Part shown: piece by piece, positions 9,244-18,494 of the stretch | Numbering within the stretch: the first letter of the stretch is position 1 | Layout: each line of letters opens with the position of its first letter | Assembly: GCA_029261135.1 (NCBI GenBank) | Contig: JAJDBX010000042.1 | Location: forward strand, 1-64,000 | Reading direction: 5' to 3' | DNA length: 64,000 bases | Source: Nitrospirota bacterium | Lineage (GTDB): Bacteria > Nitrospirota > Nitrospiria > SBBL01 > JAADHI01 | The notes under the pieces: model-generated | Told to the model about the DNA's origin: nothing | Databases searched by the model: none | What the model saw: the letters and a program-made list of their open reading frames with translations, nothing else | Made by a program: the position numbers and the translations under genes

Positions 9244-11120
9244 AAGACCTCGAAACGATCCATATAACGATCATGCCATATCTGAAAGACAATAAGCAGC
9301 CAGAGCTTAGCCCCTAAGAATGCATTTCCCTGATAAAATCGCTCTAATAATATTTGAATATAAGCCGAATTAAAAATCCCTTGTTTGTCTAAGCGACTGG
9401 GGGATAAAAGTTCACGGACATAGTCCCCCATATACGTAAGGAGCCATTGATTAATCGGCATTAAAAAACCTTCTTTCGGTTGAAAAACGAGTTCTTTGGG
9501 TAAATATCGAAGTCCAGCCTTTTTTAAAATATATTTTGTCTCGCCCTTTCGGATTTTCCAAGCGCTTTCAACGCCCGCCGCAAGCTTTAAAAAATCGGTA
9601 TCTAAATAAGGGGCACGCACTTCTAAGGAATGTGCCATCGACAAACGATCCACAAAGGTCAAGACCTGATCGGGTAACTGGGAATTGAATTCTGCCTCCA
9701 AAATTCTATTGAGCGGATCTAAGGCACTCAGGGGACCAAAATAACTTTTTAAATGTTCTTGTGTTGAAACCTCTCCAAGCGCCTCAATATAAGCCTCTGA
9801 ATAGAGCGAATATTTTTCTTCATCTGAAAAAACAAAGAGCCGATAACGCCAGCGCCATTCTTTTTCATCCGCAATCTGTTTCAAGATATTCTGATCATTT
9901 TGATTGAGCAAGGCAACAGAATCCGGCACACCTTTTTTTCCTCCTTGCGTATAATCGTGTATCGGTATTGCAAGCCGATGAGAGAGATAGCTTCCAAAAA
10001 TCTCATCTGCCCCATCTCCCGAGATGGCGACTTTGACCTCTTGACTGATTAAACGGGCCAGGAAGTAAGTCGAGATCACCCCACCAAAGGGCTCGTCAAA
10101 ATGACCGAGGATATCGGAGAGATCTTCTTCTAAGTGATGAGGGTCAATCACCGCCTCATGATGATGAGTCTGATATCTTTTGGCGACGATAGCAGCAAAG
10201 CGACGATCTCTTTCTTTTGCAGGATTGCCATCTTGGTCTCCATAAGCCAATGTAAATGTTTGAATCGGCTGAGGGGACATCATCGCGGCAAGCGCAGTGC
10301 AGAGTCCGGAATCAACACCGCCACTTAAAAATGTCCCGACGGGCACGTCGCTAACTAAGCGTTTCTCTACACTTTTTTGAAGTGAGTCTAGCAGGGTATC
10401 CACAATCTCATCTTCACTCAGACCTTCAGTCCAAACCTGTGAAAAATCAAGCTGCCAGTAGCGTTCGATCTCAATGGTTGCTTTCCCATTTTCAACAATG
10501 CGATAAATGAGCTGATGTGCAGGGGGCAATGCGAAAATACCTTCATAAATCGTCAGTGGCGCGGGTACATGTTTGTAACTCAGAAAATGATGAAGTGCAG
10601 GCCTGTGAATCTTTTTCTTAAAAAAAGGAAGACTCAGTAGGCCCTTTATTTCTGAAGAAAAATAGAGCGCGCCCGTTTGAGTGATGTGGTAATAAAGAGG
10701 CTTTTTCCCCACACGGTCTCTCGCAAGCATCCCTTTCTTTTTTCTATTGTCCCATAGGGCAATTGCAAACATACCATCGATCTCTTCAAGGAATTTCTGC
10801 CCTTTTTCTTCATACAAATGAACAAGAACTTCCGTGTCTGATCGAGATAGGAAATGATGTCCAAACCCTTTCAGCTTTTTCATTAGGCTCACATAATTAT
10901 ATATTTCTCCATTTTGAACAACCCAGATATCTTGATTTTCATTCGCAAGCGGCTGTCTCCCCCCCTCAAGGTCAATAATGCCCAATCGGCGCGTACCGAG
11001 CGAAAAAGCCTGGTCACTCACGCTATGCTCATCATCCGGTCCGCGGTGAGTCAAAACACGCATCATCCCCTGAAGCGAATCCTGATCACTTCGGCCAAAA
11101 ACACCGCAAATACCGCACAT
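9228..11120 (-). CDS. asnB: Asparagine synthase (glutamine-hydrolysing), AsnB type
   Basis: A 630-residue protein starting MCGICGVFG, so Cys2 is available as the glutaminase nucleophile. The N-terminal Ntn glutaminase domain (about 1-200) has RRLGIIDLEGGRQP and NGEIYNY. The C-terminal synthetase domain has the ATP-pyrophosphatase loop FLSGGVDSGL and AISGDGADEIFGSY. It makes asparagine from aspartate, ATP and glutamine nitrogen. AsnB homologues in glycan clusters often amidate sugar carboxylates or other surface components instead. Its position in the operon makes that alternative plausible. The last residues come from the adjacent palindromic repeat. Confidence 0.9.
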   Translation of the reverse strand: MCGICGVFGRSDQDSLQGMMRVLTHRGPDDEHSVSDQAFSLGTRRLGIIDLEGGRQPLANENQDIWVVQNGEIYNYVSLMKKLKGFGHHFLSRSDTEVLVHLYEEKGQKFLEEIDGMFAIALWDNRKKKGMLARDRVGKKPLYYHITQTGALYFSSEIKGLLSLPFFKKKIHRPALHHFLSYKHVPAPLTIYEGIFALPPAHQLIYRIVENGKATIEIERYWQLDFSQVWTEGLSEDEIVDTLLDSLQKSVEKRLVSDVPVGTFLSGGVDSGLCTALAAMMSPQPIQTFTLAYGDQDGNPAKERDRRFAAIVAKRYQTHHHEAVIDPHHLEEDLSDILGHFDEPFGGVISTYFLARLISQEVKVAISGDGADEIFGSYLSHRLAIPIHDYTQGGKKGVPDSVALLNQNDQNILKQIADEKEWRWRYRLFVFSDEEKYSLYSEAYIEALGEVSTQEHLKSYFGPLSALDPLNRILEAEFNSQLPDQVLTFVDRLSMAHSLEVRAPYLDTDFLKLAAGVESAWKIRKGETKYILKKAGLRYLPKELVFQPKEGFLMPINQWLLTYMGDYVRELLSPSRLDKQGIFNSAYIQILLERFYQGNAFLGAKLWLLIVFQIWHDRYMDRFEVLSSPL

Positions 11121-11127
11121 AATCTAT

Positions 11128-12039
11128 CTACAATCTCCTAGGTTTTTTTGTACAGACAACGCGGAAAGATGGGGTCAAACCAAAAAAACACAGCAATCTC
11201 AAGATCTGATTTGTAAGAATAAACCCCATTCGCTGCCTACAAGAAAGTCTGAATCCAAAGGTAAACTTCCGTAAGAACTCAAAATTGAGTCCAGAAATTC
11301 GGCTAAAAGGAAATCCAGCGTAAAGAGAGATCCTCAATCGATGACATTTTGGAAGATGTGGTAGCAAACGCCTAAAATAGGCGGGAGTGGTAAAATTCAA
11401 CTGATCAATAAAATAATCCGCACGTCCAAAAACAGACCGGACATACCACTTCGCATATTTTTTTGATCCTAAGATATAAGGCAACCAGGGAATATTGTAA
11501 TGCCCTTCACGAAAAGAATTATAATTTGGCATTCTCATAATGACAACGCCATCGGGCTTCACAACCCGCAAGGCTTCAGACATCGACTTTTTGATATCAC
11601 CCACATGTTCCAAAACGGATACACTGAAAACAATATCAAAGCAGTTCTCTTTAAACGGTAAAAACTCTCCAAACGAAGGCAAGAGACGGGATTCGGGATG
11701 TTTAATATGATTTATTGCTAATAATTCTATGGCTTTTTTGAATCGTCCTTCAAAAGGGGCGTCGTTCGCCGGTTCAACCCCGATGATATCTATCTTCCGC
11801 TTCAAAAAATAACACAGGCCAAACCCGTAGCCGCTACCCATTTCAAGGATTTTTGGACTTGAATAGTGAGATAGATAAGGCTTGATGAGCTTATAACCCG
11901 CCTCGCCCAGGCGAATCAACAGTTTACAGTCTTCTCTGGGATCAACATGCCGGACTTCTGCGCAATACTTTTCTTCCAAGACAGCGACAGAGGCAATCCA
12001 CTCCTCTGAGACAACGATATCACTTTGGGTTTTAGACAA
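11128..12039 (-). CDS. Class I SAM-dependent methyltransferase
   Basis: A 303-residue protein. KILEMGSGYGFGLCYFLK is the SAM-binding motif I, and FDIVFSVSVLEHVGDIKK with ALRVVKPDGVVIMRMPNYNS are motifs II-III of the UbiE/Methyltransf_11 type. It lies 7 bases before the asnB start, so it is probably co-transcribed. The substrate is unknown; in this setting a sugar or lipid-linked glycan is likely. The C-terminal third is basic and hydrophobic (for example ILRLLCFFGLTPSF), which could support membrane association. Confidence 0.8.
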   Translation of the reverse strand: MSKTQSDIVVSEEWIASVAVLEEKYCAEVRHVDPREDCKLLIRLGEAGYKLIKPYLSHYSSPKILEMGSGYGFGLCYFLKRKIDIIGVEPANDAPFEGRFKKAIELLAINHIKHPESRLLPSFGEFLPFKENCFDIVFSVSVLEHVGDIKKSMSEALRVVKPDGVVIMRMPNYNSFREGHYNIPWLPYILGSKKYAKWYVRSVFGRADYFIDQLNFTTPAYFRRLLPHLPKCHRLRISLYAGFPFSRISGLNFEFLRKFTFGFRLSCRQRMGFILTNQILRLLCFFGLTPSFRVVCTKKPRRL

Positions 12040-12097
12040 ATTGCCTACGCCTCAATTCAAAGAGAGAGAGGACACGATCAAAACTTCAAGAGAGATC

Positions 12098-12613
12098 TTA
12101 TTCGGTTCTCACAATTCCAAATCTAGCGACATCCTCATAAACCCCACAGATATATCGATCCGCCCTAAGAACCCCTTCAAGCTTAAAACCTGATTTTTCA
12201 AAAACACCCTTTGCTCTTAAATTTTTCATCAAGACCTCTGCATAGATTTTGCGGAGATTAAAATGTTTAAACGCCAAGCGAACAATAATATCAGTTGCAT
12301 CCGTCCCAATCCCTTTGCCCCAATATTTCTTCTCACCAATAAGGATACGAAGCTCCGATTTTTGATGGCGTGTATCAATATTGTGAAGCCAGATACACCC
12401 GACAAACTCTTGCGTGCTGGCAACTTCTATCGCAAAAATTATCACATTCGAGCTTCGGATCATTTCTTCATACCAATCTTGATGTTCAAGAAGGGTCACG
12501 GGAAGTACGCGATCAATCATCTGCATCATTTCAGAATCATTGATCCAATCACAATATTTTTTGGCATCTTCCCACTCAAAAGGACGAAGAATGACTTTTG
12601 TTCCACGATACAT
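12098..12613 (-). CDS. GNAT-family N-acetyltransferase (RimJ/RimL-like)
   Basis: About 171 residues from the ATG at 12613. A longer frame to 12649 exists, but family alignments normally begin near YRGTKVILRPFEWEDA. KYWGKGIGTDATDIIVRLAF is the acetyl-CoA pyrophosphate-binding motif A, and NLRAKGVFEKSGFKLEGVLR is the typical C-terminal strand. RimL-like enzymes acetylate protein N-termini; relatives in glycan clusters acetylate amino sugars such as those made by DegT/PseC enzymes. The second role fits the neighbours. Confidence 0.85.
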   Translation of the reverse strand: MYRGTKVILRPFEWEDAKKYCDWINDSEMMQMIDRVLPVTLLEHQDWYEEMIRSSNVIIFAIEVASTQEFVGCIWLHNIDTRHQKSELRILIGEKKYWGKGIGTDATDIIVRLAFKHFNLRKIYAEVLMKNLRAKGVFEKSGFKLEGVLRADRYICGVYEDVARFGIVRTE

Positions 12614-12717
12614 ATCAAGAACACCACATAATGATGCAAGAAGAGTCATACCGGGAAAAACCTAATTTGACCAGGGCAAGTAAAATCATGAAAAAATGCA
12701 TCTGTATTTAAGGAAGC

Positions 12718-13695
12718 TTAGGTAATTTGTGTTAGTTTTTTTCGGGCTGTTTTCAAAGAGTGCCAGTAGTTATAATTCCATGAACGATAGGGGAAATCTG
12801 TGCAGCTACGGCACATCTCGATTTTATGCCATTCCCCATCCAGATGATGCTGCCTGTAGCGTTGAAATTTTTTCCCCAACCAAATTTCTCCGATACTCTG
12901 TTTGTTCACATCCCCCATACGCTCTTTGAAGGTACTGACATCGTAAATACACCACCGAGCCTCTCCTGTAATATGAATAAAAAGCCGATCAAATGGAATA
13001 GGGCATGGCACATTATGCCTTGGATCAAGGTACCAATCCCCTTCCGTGTGATTCCCTTCAGGCAACTTGCCCCAACGAACATACTTGCGAATAATGACAT
13101 GATCCACAATGGGTTTCCAGAAAAATTCTACCTCTTTCGTGTTCACATTGGCATCAGGTTGATCGACAATACTGCACATAACGACCGTCTTGGCTTTGCA
13201 TTGGTTTCTTAATTCCACAAAACGTTTTACATTTCGCTTCAATTTTCCAAAATCCAAGCCTTTCCTGACCCGTTCATAAGTTTCAGTATCACAGGCATCC
13301 ACTGAAAACTCTATCGCATCTAGATGACATTGAAGCAGTCGATTGATTCGGGAATCATCCATAACAGATCCATTGGTAATAATTCCTACACGACATCCTT
13401 TTAATTTTGCATACTCAACCAAATCTAAAATATCATGATGGAGAAAGGGTTCTCCGGCACCAGAGATACGAATTAAGGCTTTGTGTGGGCCAGCCTCATC
13501 TGCAATTTTTCGGAACAGCTCTGGTTTGATAAAAGGGATACCTCCATCATGTTGGCGTAATTCCAGAAAATTAGTGTAAACACAATGTGGACATTGTGCA
13601 TTACAAGGATGAGCCAAATCACAAACAATCATTTTCGGAAACAAACCGGGCCCAATATCATTTGCTTCCAGATCAGGTTCGTGGAGAAGACTCAT
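12718..13695 (-). CDS. Radical SAM/SPASM-domain protein (first of a pair)
   Basis: A 325-residue protein. Residues about 25-40 hold CDLAHPCNAQCPHCVY, the CxxxCxxC that binds the SAM-reducing [4Fe-4S] cluster. Further cysteines near the C-terminus (CPIPFDRLF, ARWCIYD, CRSCTDF) form a SPASM-type auxiliary-cluster region. Such enzymes modify peptides, sugars or aminoglycosides by radical chemistry. It lies 19 bases downstream of a second radical SAM protein of the same layout. No precursor peptide is evident, so a nucleotide-sugar or glycan substrate is more likely here; this is inference. Confidence 0.85.
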   Translation of the reverse strand: MSLLHEPDLEANDIGPGLFPKMIVCDLAHPCNAQCPHCVYTNFLELRQHDGGIPFIKPELFRKIADEAGPHKALIRISGAGEPFLHHDILDLVEYAKLKGCRVGIITNGSVMDDSRINRLLQCHLDAIEFSVDACDTETYERVRKGLDFGKLKRNVKRFVELRNQCKAKTVVMCSIVDQPDANVNTKEVEFFWKPIVDHVIIRKYVRWGKLPEGNHTEGDWYLDPRHNVPCPIPFDRLFIHITGEARWCIYDVSTFKERMGDVNKQSIGEIWLGKKFQRYRQHHLDGEWHKIEMCRSCTDFPYRSWNYNYWHSLKTARKKLTQIT

Positions 13696-13713
13696 ATCAA
13701 TCTCCTTATACAG

Positions 13714-14715
13714 TCACTTGAATTGTTCAATATTTTCCTTCCAAAAATGACGCGCGGTGAATGTCCTTCCTTTGCTGATGTAAGCTTCGTAATCTTGCTT
13801 CACCTCTTCGTTAGGAAAAAAAGCATGGGCTTTTTTAACCTCCCAATCAGGACATTTTCGACAAATTTCAGGAAGTTCTGAAAACCGTTTCCGAATGTGG
13901 AGTTCCCTGATCCATTTCAATGGGCCATCCCAAATGACTTGAAGAGACTGCATTTCAAGATTTCCAGCAACATACTTACCCTCACTATCTATCGCACACA
14001 TGACCACATTCCCATTCCAATGAATACAGGCCGTGTCTAAAGACCATAAACATTCCTTTCGGTGATCACCTAGGGTCATCCGATGATTTCCATCGGAGAC
14101 AACACCCGACCAATAGACCTTGGGGCGTAGTTTTACAATCAAGCCTTTTTCAAACCAAAATTGTTTAAAATCTTCAGTTTCATGCTCATTTTCATCAAAT
14201 ACTGAAAACTGCATTTCAATGATCGGTTTTTGTAAGCGCATCCGTCTTATTTCTTCAGAAAGTTTTAGTACCCCAAGGTATATTGCTGCAAGCCCTTCTG
14301 TTTTTCGTCCAGGTCTTACTATTTCATGTGTTTCAGGGGTGTGGGCATCACAACTAATAATCAGACGGTCAATATTTCCTTCAAGAATCCTAGGAATTGT
14401 CTTTTCGTTCAAGCGCGTGCCATTGGTATTCAATGTTATTTTTTTGCAGCCGACTTTTCTTGCGTAAGCAATCATGTCGAAAAGTTTATCCCCCAAAATC
14501 ATGGATTCTCCCATAAATGCAGGCCAAATCTCAGTATAGGGACTTTCTTTTGCCACTTCCTCTACAATTCTGTCCCACATCCAGCGCTTCATTGAACGTT
14601 TTGGGCGTTCCATATAGGTTCGTCCACAGAAAATACAATCTTGGTTACATGCCGCAGTCACTTCAATGACAAGCTGTTGGGGAAAGGGATTGTGCTTATT
14701 CATCATTTCCAACAT
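13714..14715 (-). CDS. Radical SAM/SPASM-domain protein (second of a pair)
   Basis: A 333-residue protein with EVTAACNQDCIFCGRTYM (CxxxCxxC) near residue 20. Its C-terminal cysteine cluster (CLWSLDTACIHWNGNVVMC and later EICRKCPDW) matches a SPASM domain. It is similar in plan to the next gene, suggesting duplication followed by divergence. The start shown uses the ATG preceded by AGGGA; an ATG 12 bases further in is also possible. The reaction is unknown. A pair of SPASM enzymes inside a glycan operon is unusual. Confidence 0.85.
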   Translation of the reverse strand: MLEMMNKHNPFPQQLVIEVTAACNQDCIFCGRTYMERPKRSMKRWMWDRIVEEVAKESPYTEIWPAFMGESMILGDKLFDMIAYARKVGCKKITLNTNGTRLNEKTIPRILEGNIDRLIISCDAHTPETHEIVRPGRKTEGLAAIYLGVLKLSEEIRRMRLQKPIIEMQFSVFDENEHETEDFKQFWFEKGLIVKLRPKVYWSGVVSDGNHRMTLGDHRKECLWSLDTACIHWNGNVVMCAIDSEGKYVAGNLEMQSLQVIWDGPLKWIRELHIRKRFSELPEICRKCPDWEVKKAHAFFPNEEVKQDYEAYISKGRTFTARHFWKENIEQFK

Positions 14716-14805
14716 CTATTTTTCCCTGAGAAGGAATGCTTTATAGAAAAACCATCCTACAACAATTCTTTGTATAGTTTCCAGAAAAATAGATGAAGAT
14801 AATGA

Positions 14806-14853
14806 AGTGATAACCGATCACGATGCATAATATCGTTAGAAAGATTGTTATCA
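14806..14853. repeat. 8-bp inverted repeat in the gap between two operon genes
   Basis: GTGATAAC at 14806-14813 and its exact reverse complement GTTATCAC at 14846-14853 flank 32 bases in the 176-base gap between the SEC-C/TPR gene and the radical SAM pair. It could be a weak stem-loop (processing site or attenuator) or a regulator site. There is no U-tract on either side, so I do not call a terminator. Confidence 0.35.
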
Positions 14854-14891
14854 CCAGGAGATTAGATGCATGGTTCTCCTATAGATTCTCG

Positions 14892-16919
14892 TTATGGCAT
14901 CCGGTACTCGTCAATAATTTCGAGAAAATGTTCTAAAAATGCCTTTGCCGAACTCCGAAGATCATGTTTAAATTCCTCCATAAAATGCCTCCCCGCATTC
15001 CCCACTGCGGCACGAAAATCAGCATCATCAATAAGACCTTGCGTATATTTTACATATTCATCCTCGGAATGCGCCAATAGGGCAAGGTTTTCTCCAGTTT
15101 GAGGACATGTGAAAATCTCCAGAGCTTTATCTTGTTCTTCTTTTGTGCCGAGCGTCTTATCTAAAAAAGGAATAAGCTCTGCGCTCATTCCAACCGCCTC
15201 TGTCTGGTCGCATCTCATCCAGACATAAGCCGTACCTGCACTCATCGACTCAAGCATCGCATGACCTGAAGCAAAGGGAAAGGAATCTAGGTGGATATCA
15301 AGTAACTTTCCGTATAGCCTGGCATCCTCCACCCAACCTTGAAACAAACAACGATCTGAAATCCCTCGTTCTTCCATCATATGCCGGACAGAAGGTAACT
15401 CTTTAGAACCAAACCATAAATAGACCGATTTTGGATTGGCCTTCATGATGCGGGAAAGAACATCCATAAATGAACTATTATCAATTTTTTGTGCCCGGCC
15501 AATCGAACCCAAAATCACCTGATATTCCCCAAAGTATTTTTTCCGAAGATCATCCACTTCCTGATTGAGCACAAGAGATTCCTCTGATCCCTCAAGTGGA
15601 TAGGGATCGGGCATCGGGGTAGGGCCTGTACGCCACGATCTCCCGTGAAGTATTTTTGATGATTTTGCCGGAGAACCGAAAGTGACGTAGCCATGAATCA
15701 TCGGAATAGAAAGACTCCGAAATCCTATCGATAAATAGATTTGCACAGGCGCCAAGCCCATTGAAGCGGCCAAACAGGGAAATGCTTCATAGGTTCCTGG
15801 GTAAACAAGCGTCCTCACATTGTCTTCTTGAATAAGTCCTCTCAGTGTCAGTATCCGTTGCAAGAAATCTGTTTCTGAAGAGAGATTCCCTCTTAGCCTT
15901 GACAAATCAACCAGTTTCACACCTGTTTCAGAGCAAACATCGTTAAAATCAGGTCTAGCCCTATCCAGGGTATAGACAATCACTTGAAAGGGTAAGGGCC
16001 TCAGTATAGAAAACCCTCTTAATAAATTAAGAAGCAAAACCGCACCGGAACCAGAGCCGATACTGAGATCAACTATAAATCCGATGACTGGCAAGTCATC
16101 GGAAACATCAGGAAGAACAAGATCATCTAAATTCTTACGAAGTTTTTCACCTGCTGAAATATACATTGGATTTGTAAGATCATGAACCGATTTCCATTGT
16201 TCACTGGTATGAGGTTGTTGAGCAAAGCATATAGCAGTCAAGGCATTCAAATAATACCCAAGCAAATAGTCTTCACGTTCCAGCGCGTCTTTTGTTGCAG
16301 GAATAATACACTTTTCAAAAAGTGTTTTATTCCACTCACGCGAGGATTCGATGACATACCCCAACATGACAAGCATCCCATACTTAGATTCTGGCCTGAT
16401 TTCTTCCTGCACGAGACCCATCATGAAATAGCGAAGCGACCTTTCATTAAGATGATTTTCTCTTCTTATCAAATCGGCCAATCCCTCATAAGCTGGAAGA
16501 TGGTCTTCTTTTAAATCTATTGCGTGAATAAAGGCATCAATGGCTTCTTCATTCTTTCCTGTCTCACGCAATGCATTTCCGAGATTGGTATAAACAACAG
16601 GAGAAGTCTGATTGATATTGATGGCCTGATGAATGTAATCAACAGCAGACGCATAATTCTTTCGCTGATAGGCAATTTCACCCAACAAATGCAAAGCATT
16701 GGCGTTATTTTTTTCAAGCGAAAGCACACGATGATAGATTATTTCGGCAGCTTCCAAATCACCCGCTTTATGATGTTTGACTGCTTCTTGAATCTTGCTA
16801 GGAATATCAACTCCCTGTTCTAAAGATTCCTTTACGAGACAGCATTTTTTATATTTTTTCCCGCTGCCACAGATGCAAGGGTCGTTGCGCCCTATTTTCT
16901 TTTTTTCAGCGGAAATCAT
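14892..16919 (-). CDS. SEC-C motif + TPR + glycosyltransferase (GT41/HMW1C-like) fusion
   Basis: About 675 residues from the ATG at 16919, which overlaps the upstream stop as TAATG; a frame to 16952 exists but the coupled start is better. Residues about 8-26 contain RNDPCICGSGKKYKKCC, the zinc-binding SEC-C motif known from SecA and YchJ. TPR repeats cover about 40-180 (ANALHLLGEIAYQRKNYASA). The C-terminal half is a GT-B-like region with LAPVQIYLSIGFRS, VILGSIGRAQKIDN and LDSFPFASGHAMLESMSAG, reminiscent of HMW1C/OGT-type enzymes. A cytoplasmic protein or lipid-linked glycosyltransferase is likely. SEC-C at the head of a glycosyltransferase is rare and may recruit a substrate or partner. Confidence 0.8.
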   Translation of the reverse strand: MISAEKKKIGRNDPCICGSGKKYKKCCLVKESLEQGVDIPSKIQEAVKHHKAGDLEAAEIIYHRVLSLEKNNANALHLLGEIAYQRKNYASAVDYIHQAININQTSPVVYTNLGNALRETGKNEEAIDAFIHAIDLKEDHLPAYEGLADLIRRENHLNERSLRYFMMGLVQEEIRPESKYGMLVMLGYVIESSREWNKTLFEKCIIPATKDALEREDYLLGYYLNALTAICFAQQPHTSEQWKSVHDLTNPMYISAGEKLRKNLDDLVLPDVSDDLPVIGFIVDLSIGSGSGAVLLLNLLRGFSILRPLPFQVIVYTLDRARPDFNDVCSETGVKLVDLSRLRGNLSSETDFLQRILTLRGLIQEDNVRTLVYPGTYEAFPCLAASMGLAPVQIYLSIGFRSLSIPMIHGYVTFGSPAKSSKILHGRSWRTGPTPMPDPYPLEGSEESLVLNQEVDDLRKKYFGEYQVILGSIGRAQKIDNSSFMDVLSRIMKANPKSVYLWFGSKELPSVRHMMEERGISDRCLFQGWVEDARLYGKLLDIHLDSFPFASGHAMLESMSAGTAYVWMRCDQTEAVGMSAELIPFLDKTLGTKEEQDKALEIFTCPQTGENLALLAHSEDEYVKYTQGLIDDADFRAAVGNAGRHFMEEFKHDLRSSAKAFLEHFLEIIDEYRMP

Positions 16920-17683
16920 TATTTGACTCTGCGCAACCACGCACCCGGCCAATAGGTCACACGTTCTCTAATCTGCCCTTCATTAAAAGGCAGAGGCGGA
17001 TCTTCCATGATGAAATTTGACTTGGATTTTACAAATTCTTCTGCTGCGGTCTTCGGGTTATTCCAGTCCCAATCGGCCTCACTGCGCGGGGCACCCACTA
17101 AATCCCCCATGATGCCGTCTGCTGCGACGATGTAGGATCCCACCGAGACCATGTCCGAATACGCTTCAAGCTCCGCGAGCACGTGCGCCTTTGTATGATT
17201 TGAATCCAGCATCACGAGCACATTTTCGCCTGGCTGAACCAGTGACTTCACTTCTTTGACAATGCGCGGTTCAATGGAACTGCCTTCGATCAGGGTAATG
17301 GCCTCAAACAAGGGATGCGCTTCTATGGCTTTGCGGTTGTGCGGCCGGATTTCAATATCGATACCAATCACCCGACCCCTCCCCATCGCTTTGAAGAGCC
17401 CGGCATAAAAAATGAGCGAACCGCCGTGGGCCACGCCTGTTTCGATAATCACGTCCGGTTTGACTTGAAATATGACTTCCTGCACCCGAAACATGTCTTC
17501 TGGTAATTGGATGACCGGCCTTCCGAGCCATGAAAAGCTGTAAACATGTTTATTGTCCCAGCCTGAGCGCAGCCAAACTTTTGAAAGTATCGAGAATGCC
17601 TCCGGCGTTCCAATGGGATGGGTTTCGGACACATCGCCCTCTTCAATGATAACAAGCCCTTGCTCAGTATCAATTTTAATCAT
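16919..17683 (-). CDS. Cephalosporin hydroxylase-family (CmcI-like) methyltransferase
   Basis: About 254 residues from the ATG at 17683, which is preceded by GAGGGG at good spacing; an in-frame GTG lies 6 bases upstream. DVIIETGVAHGGSLIFYAGL and VIGIDIEIRPHNRKAI match the SAM-binding core of the CmcI family (PF04989). VLVMLDSNHTKAHVLAELEAY with AADGIMGDL is the conserved metal/substrate side. Despite the historical name, members in glycan clusters usually act as sugar O-methyltransferases (for example on rhamnose). The stop and the next start share one A (TAATG). Confidence 0.85.
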   Translation of the reverse strand: MIKIDTEQGLVIIEEGDVSETHPIGTPEAFSILSKVWLRSGWDNKHVYSFSWLGRPVIQLPEDMFRVQEVIFQVKPDVIIETGVAHGGSLIFYAGLFKAMGRGRVIGIDIEIRPHNRKAIEAHPLFEAITLIEGSSIEPRIVKEVKSLVQPGENVLVMLDSNHTKAHVLAELEAYSDMVSVGSYIVAADGIMGDLVGAPRSEADWDWNNPKTAAEEFVKSKSNFIMEDPPLPFNEGQIRERVTYWPGAWLRRVK

Positions 17684-18494
17684 GATCACCCCTCATCGTA
17701 TTTTCTGGAATGAGACTCATTAATGACGGAATCAACATCCTAGGCTTAAAGTTGAACTCTTCGCAGATACGATCAATCCTAATCTCAGGGAATAATGTCA
17801 CTTCCGCTTGTTCTGACACATCCACATCACAGCCTGTTAATTTTTGAATTTCATTCATTAAATCTCGGTGACTCACATTCACGCCACTGGCAAGGTTATA
17901 AAGGGAATGTTGTCCCGCAATCGCAATTTTCGGGAGCGATTCAACAACATCTTGGATTGAAACATAGTCTTTCTCTGAGGCCATCCCCGATTTCAGAGAA
18001 ATTTTCCCGACTTCAACCGCATCACGGATAATGGACGAAAGAAAATCAGACGAGTTTTCTTTTTTCCCAACAACATTGGAAAGTCTCGCCACCCGGACAT
18101 TGGGCTGAGGTGAAGCGAAACAAATCGACTCCCCCATCAATTTTGAAAGGTTGTATAAATCCTCCGGGTCATTCGAGTTCACCCGTACATCCGCATTTTC
18201 ATCGCCCTGATTGCCTTTGAGATAAAGCCGTGTCGAAGAAAGATACAAAAAAGAATCAAAAGTACAGTTTTCCAATATGTCTGCGAGATCGCTCACATGT
18301 GCCCGAACGGTATCAAAAGGGCGTTCCCGAAAATTCGAGGTCAAGCCAATGCAATAGATGACATGGCCTAAGTTTCTCTTAAAAATGGAACGGTCGTCTC
18401 GTTCTGGCGTTTCACATACCGTACCCGAATCAGAAATAGCTTCCAGCAAATGAGAACCAATAAAACCGCGTGCACCCAATATGGTGAATTTCAT
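17676..18494 (-). CDS. NAD(P)-dependent SDR, nucleotide-sugar epimerase/reductase-like
   Basis: A 272-residue extended SDR. FTILGARGFIGSHLLEAI is a glycine-rich NAD(P) motif. YLSSTRLYLKG supplies the catalytic Ser region and YNLSKLMGES the Tyr-x-x-x-Lys. It is shorter than RmlB-type dehydratases and resembles 4-ketoreductases or epimerases of deoxysugar pathways. A natural role is reducing the 4-keto, possibly C-methylated, CDP sugar made by the genes upstream. It overlaps the acyltransferase gene by 4 bases. Confidence 0.8.
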   Translation of the reverse strand: MKFTILGARGFIGSHLLEAISDSGTVCETPERDDRSIFKRNLGHVIYCIGLTSNFRERPFDTVRAHVSDLADILENCTFDSFLYLSSTRLYLKGNQGDENADVRVNSNDPEDLYNLSKLMGESICFASPQPNVRVARLSNVVGKKENSSDFLSSIIRDAVEVGKISLKSGMASEKDYVSIQDVVESLPKIAIAGQHSLYNLASGVNVSHRDLMNEIQKLTGCDVDVSEQAEVTLFPEIRIDRICEEFNFKPRMLIPSLMSLIPENTMRGDHD

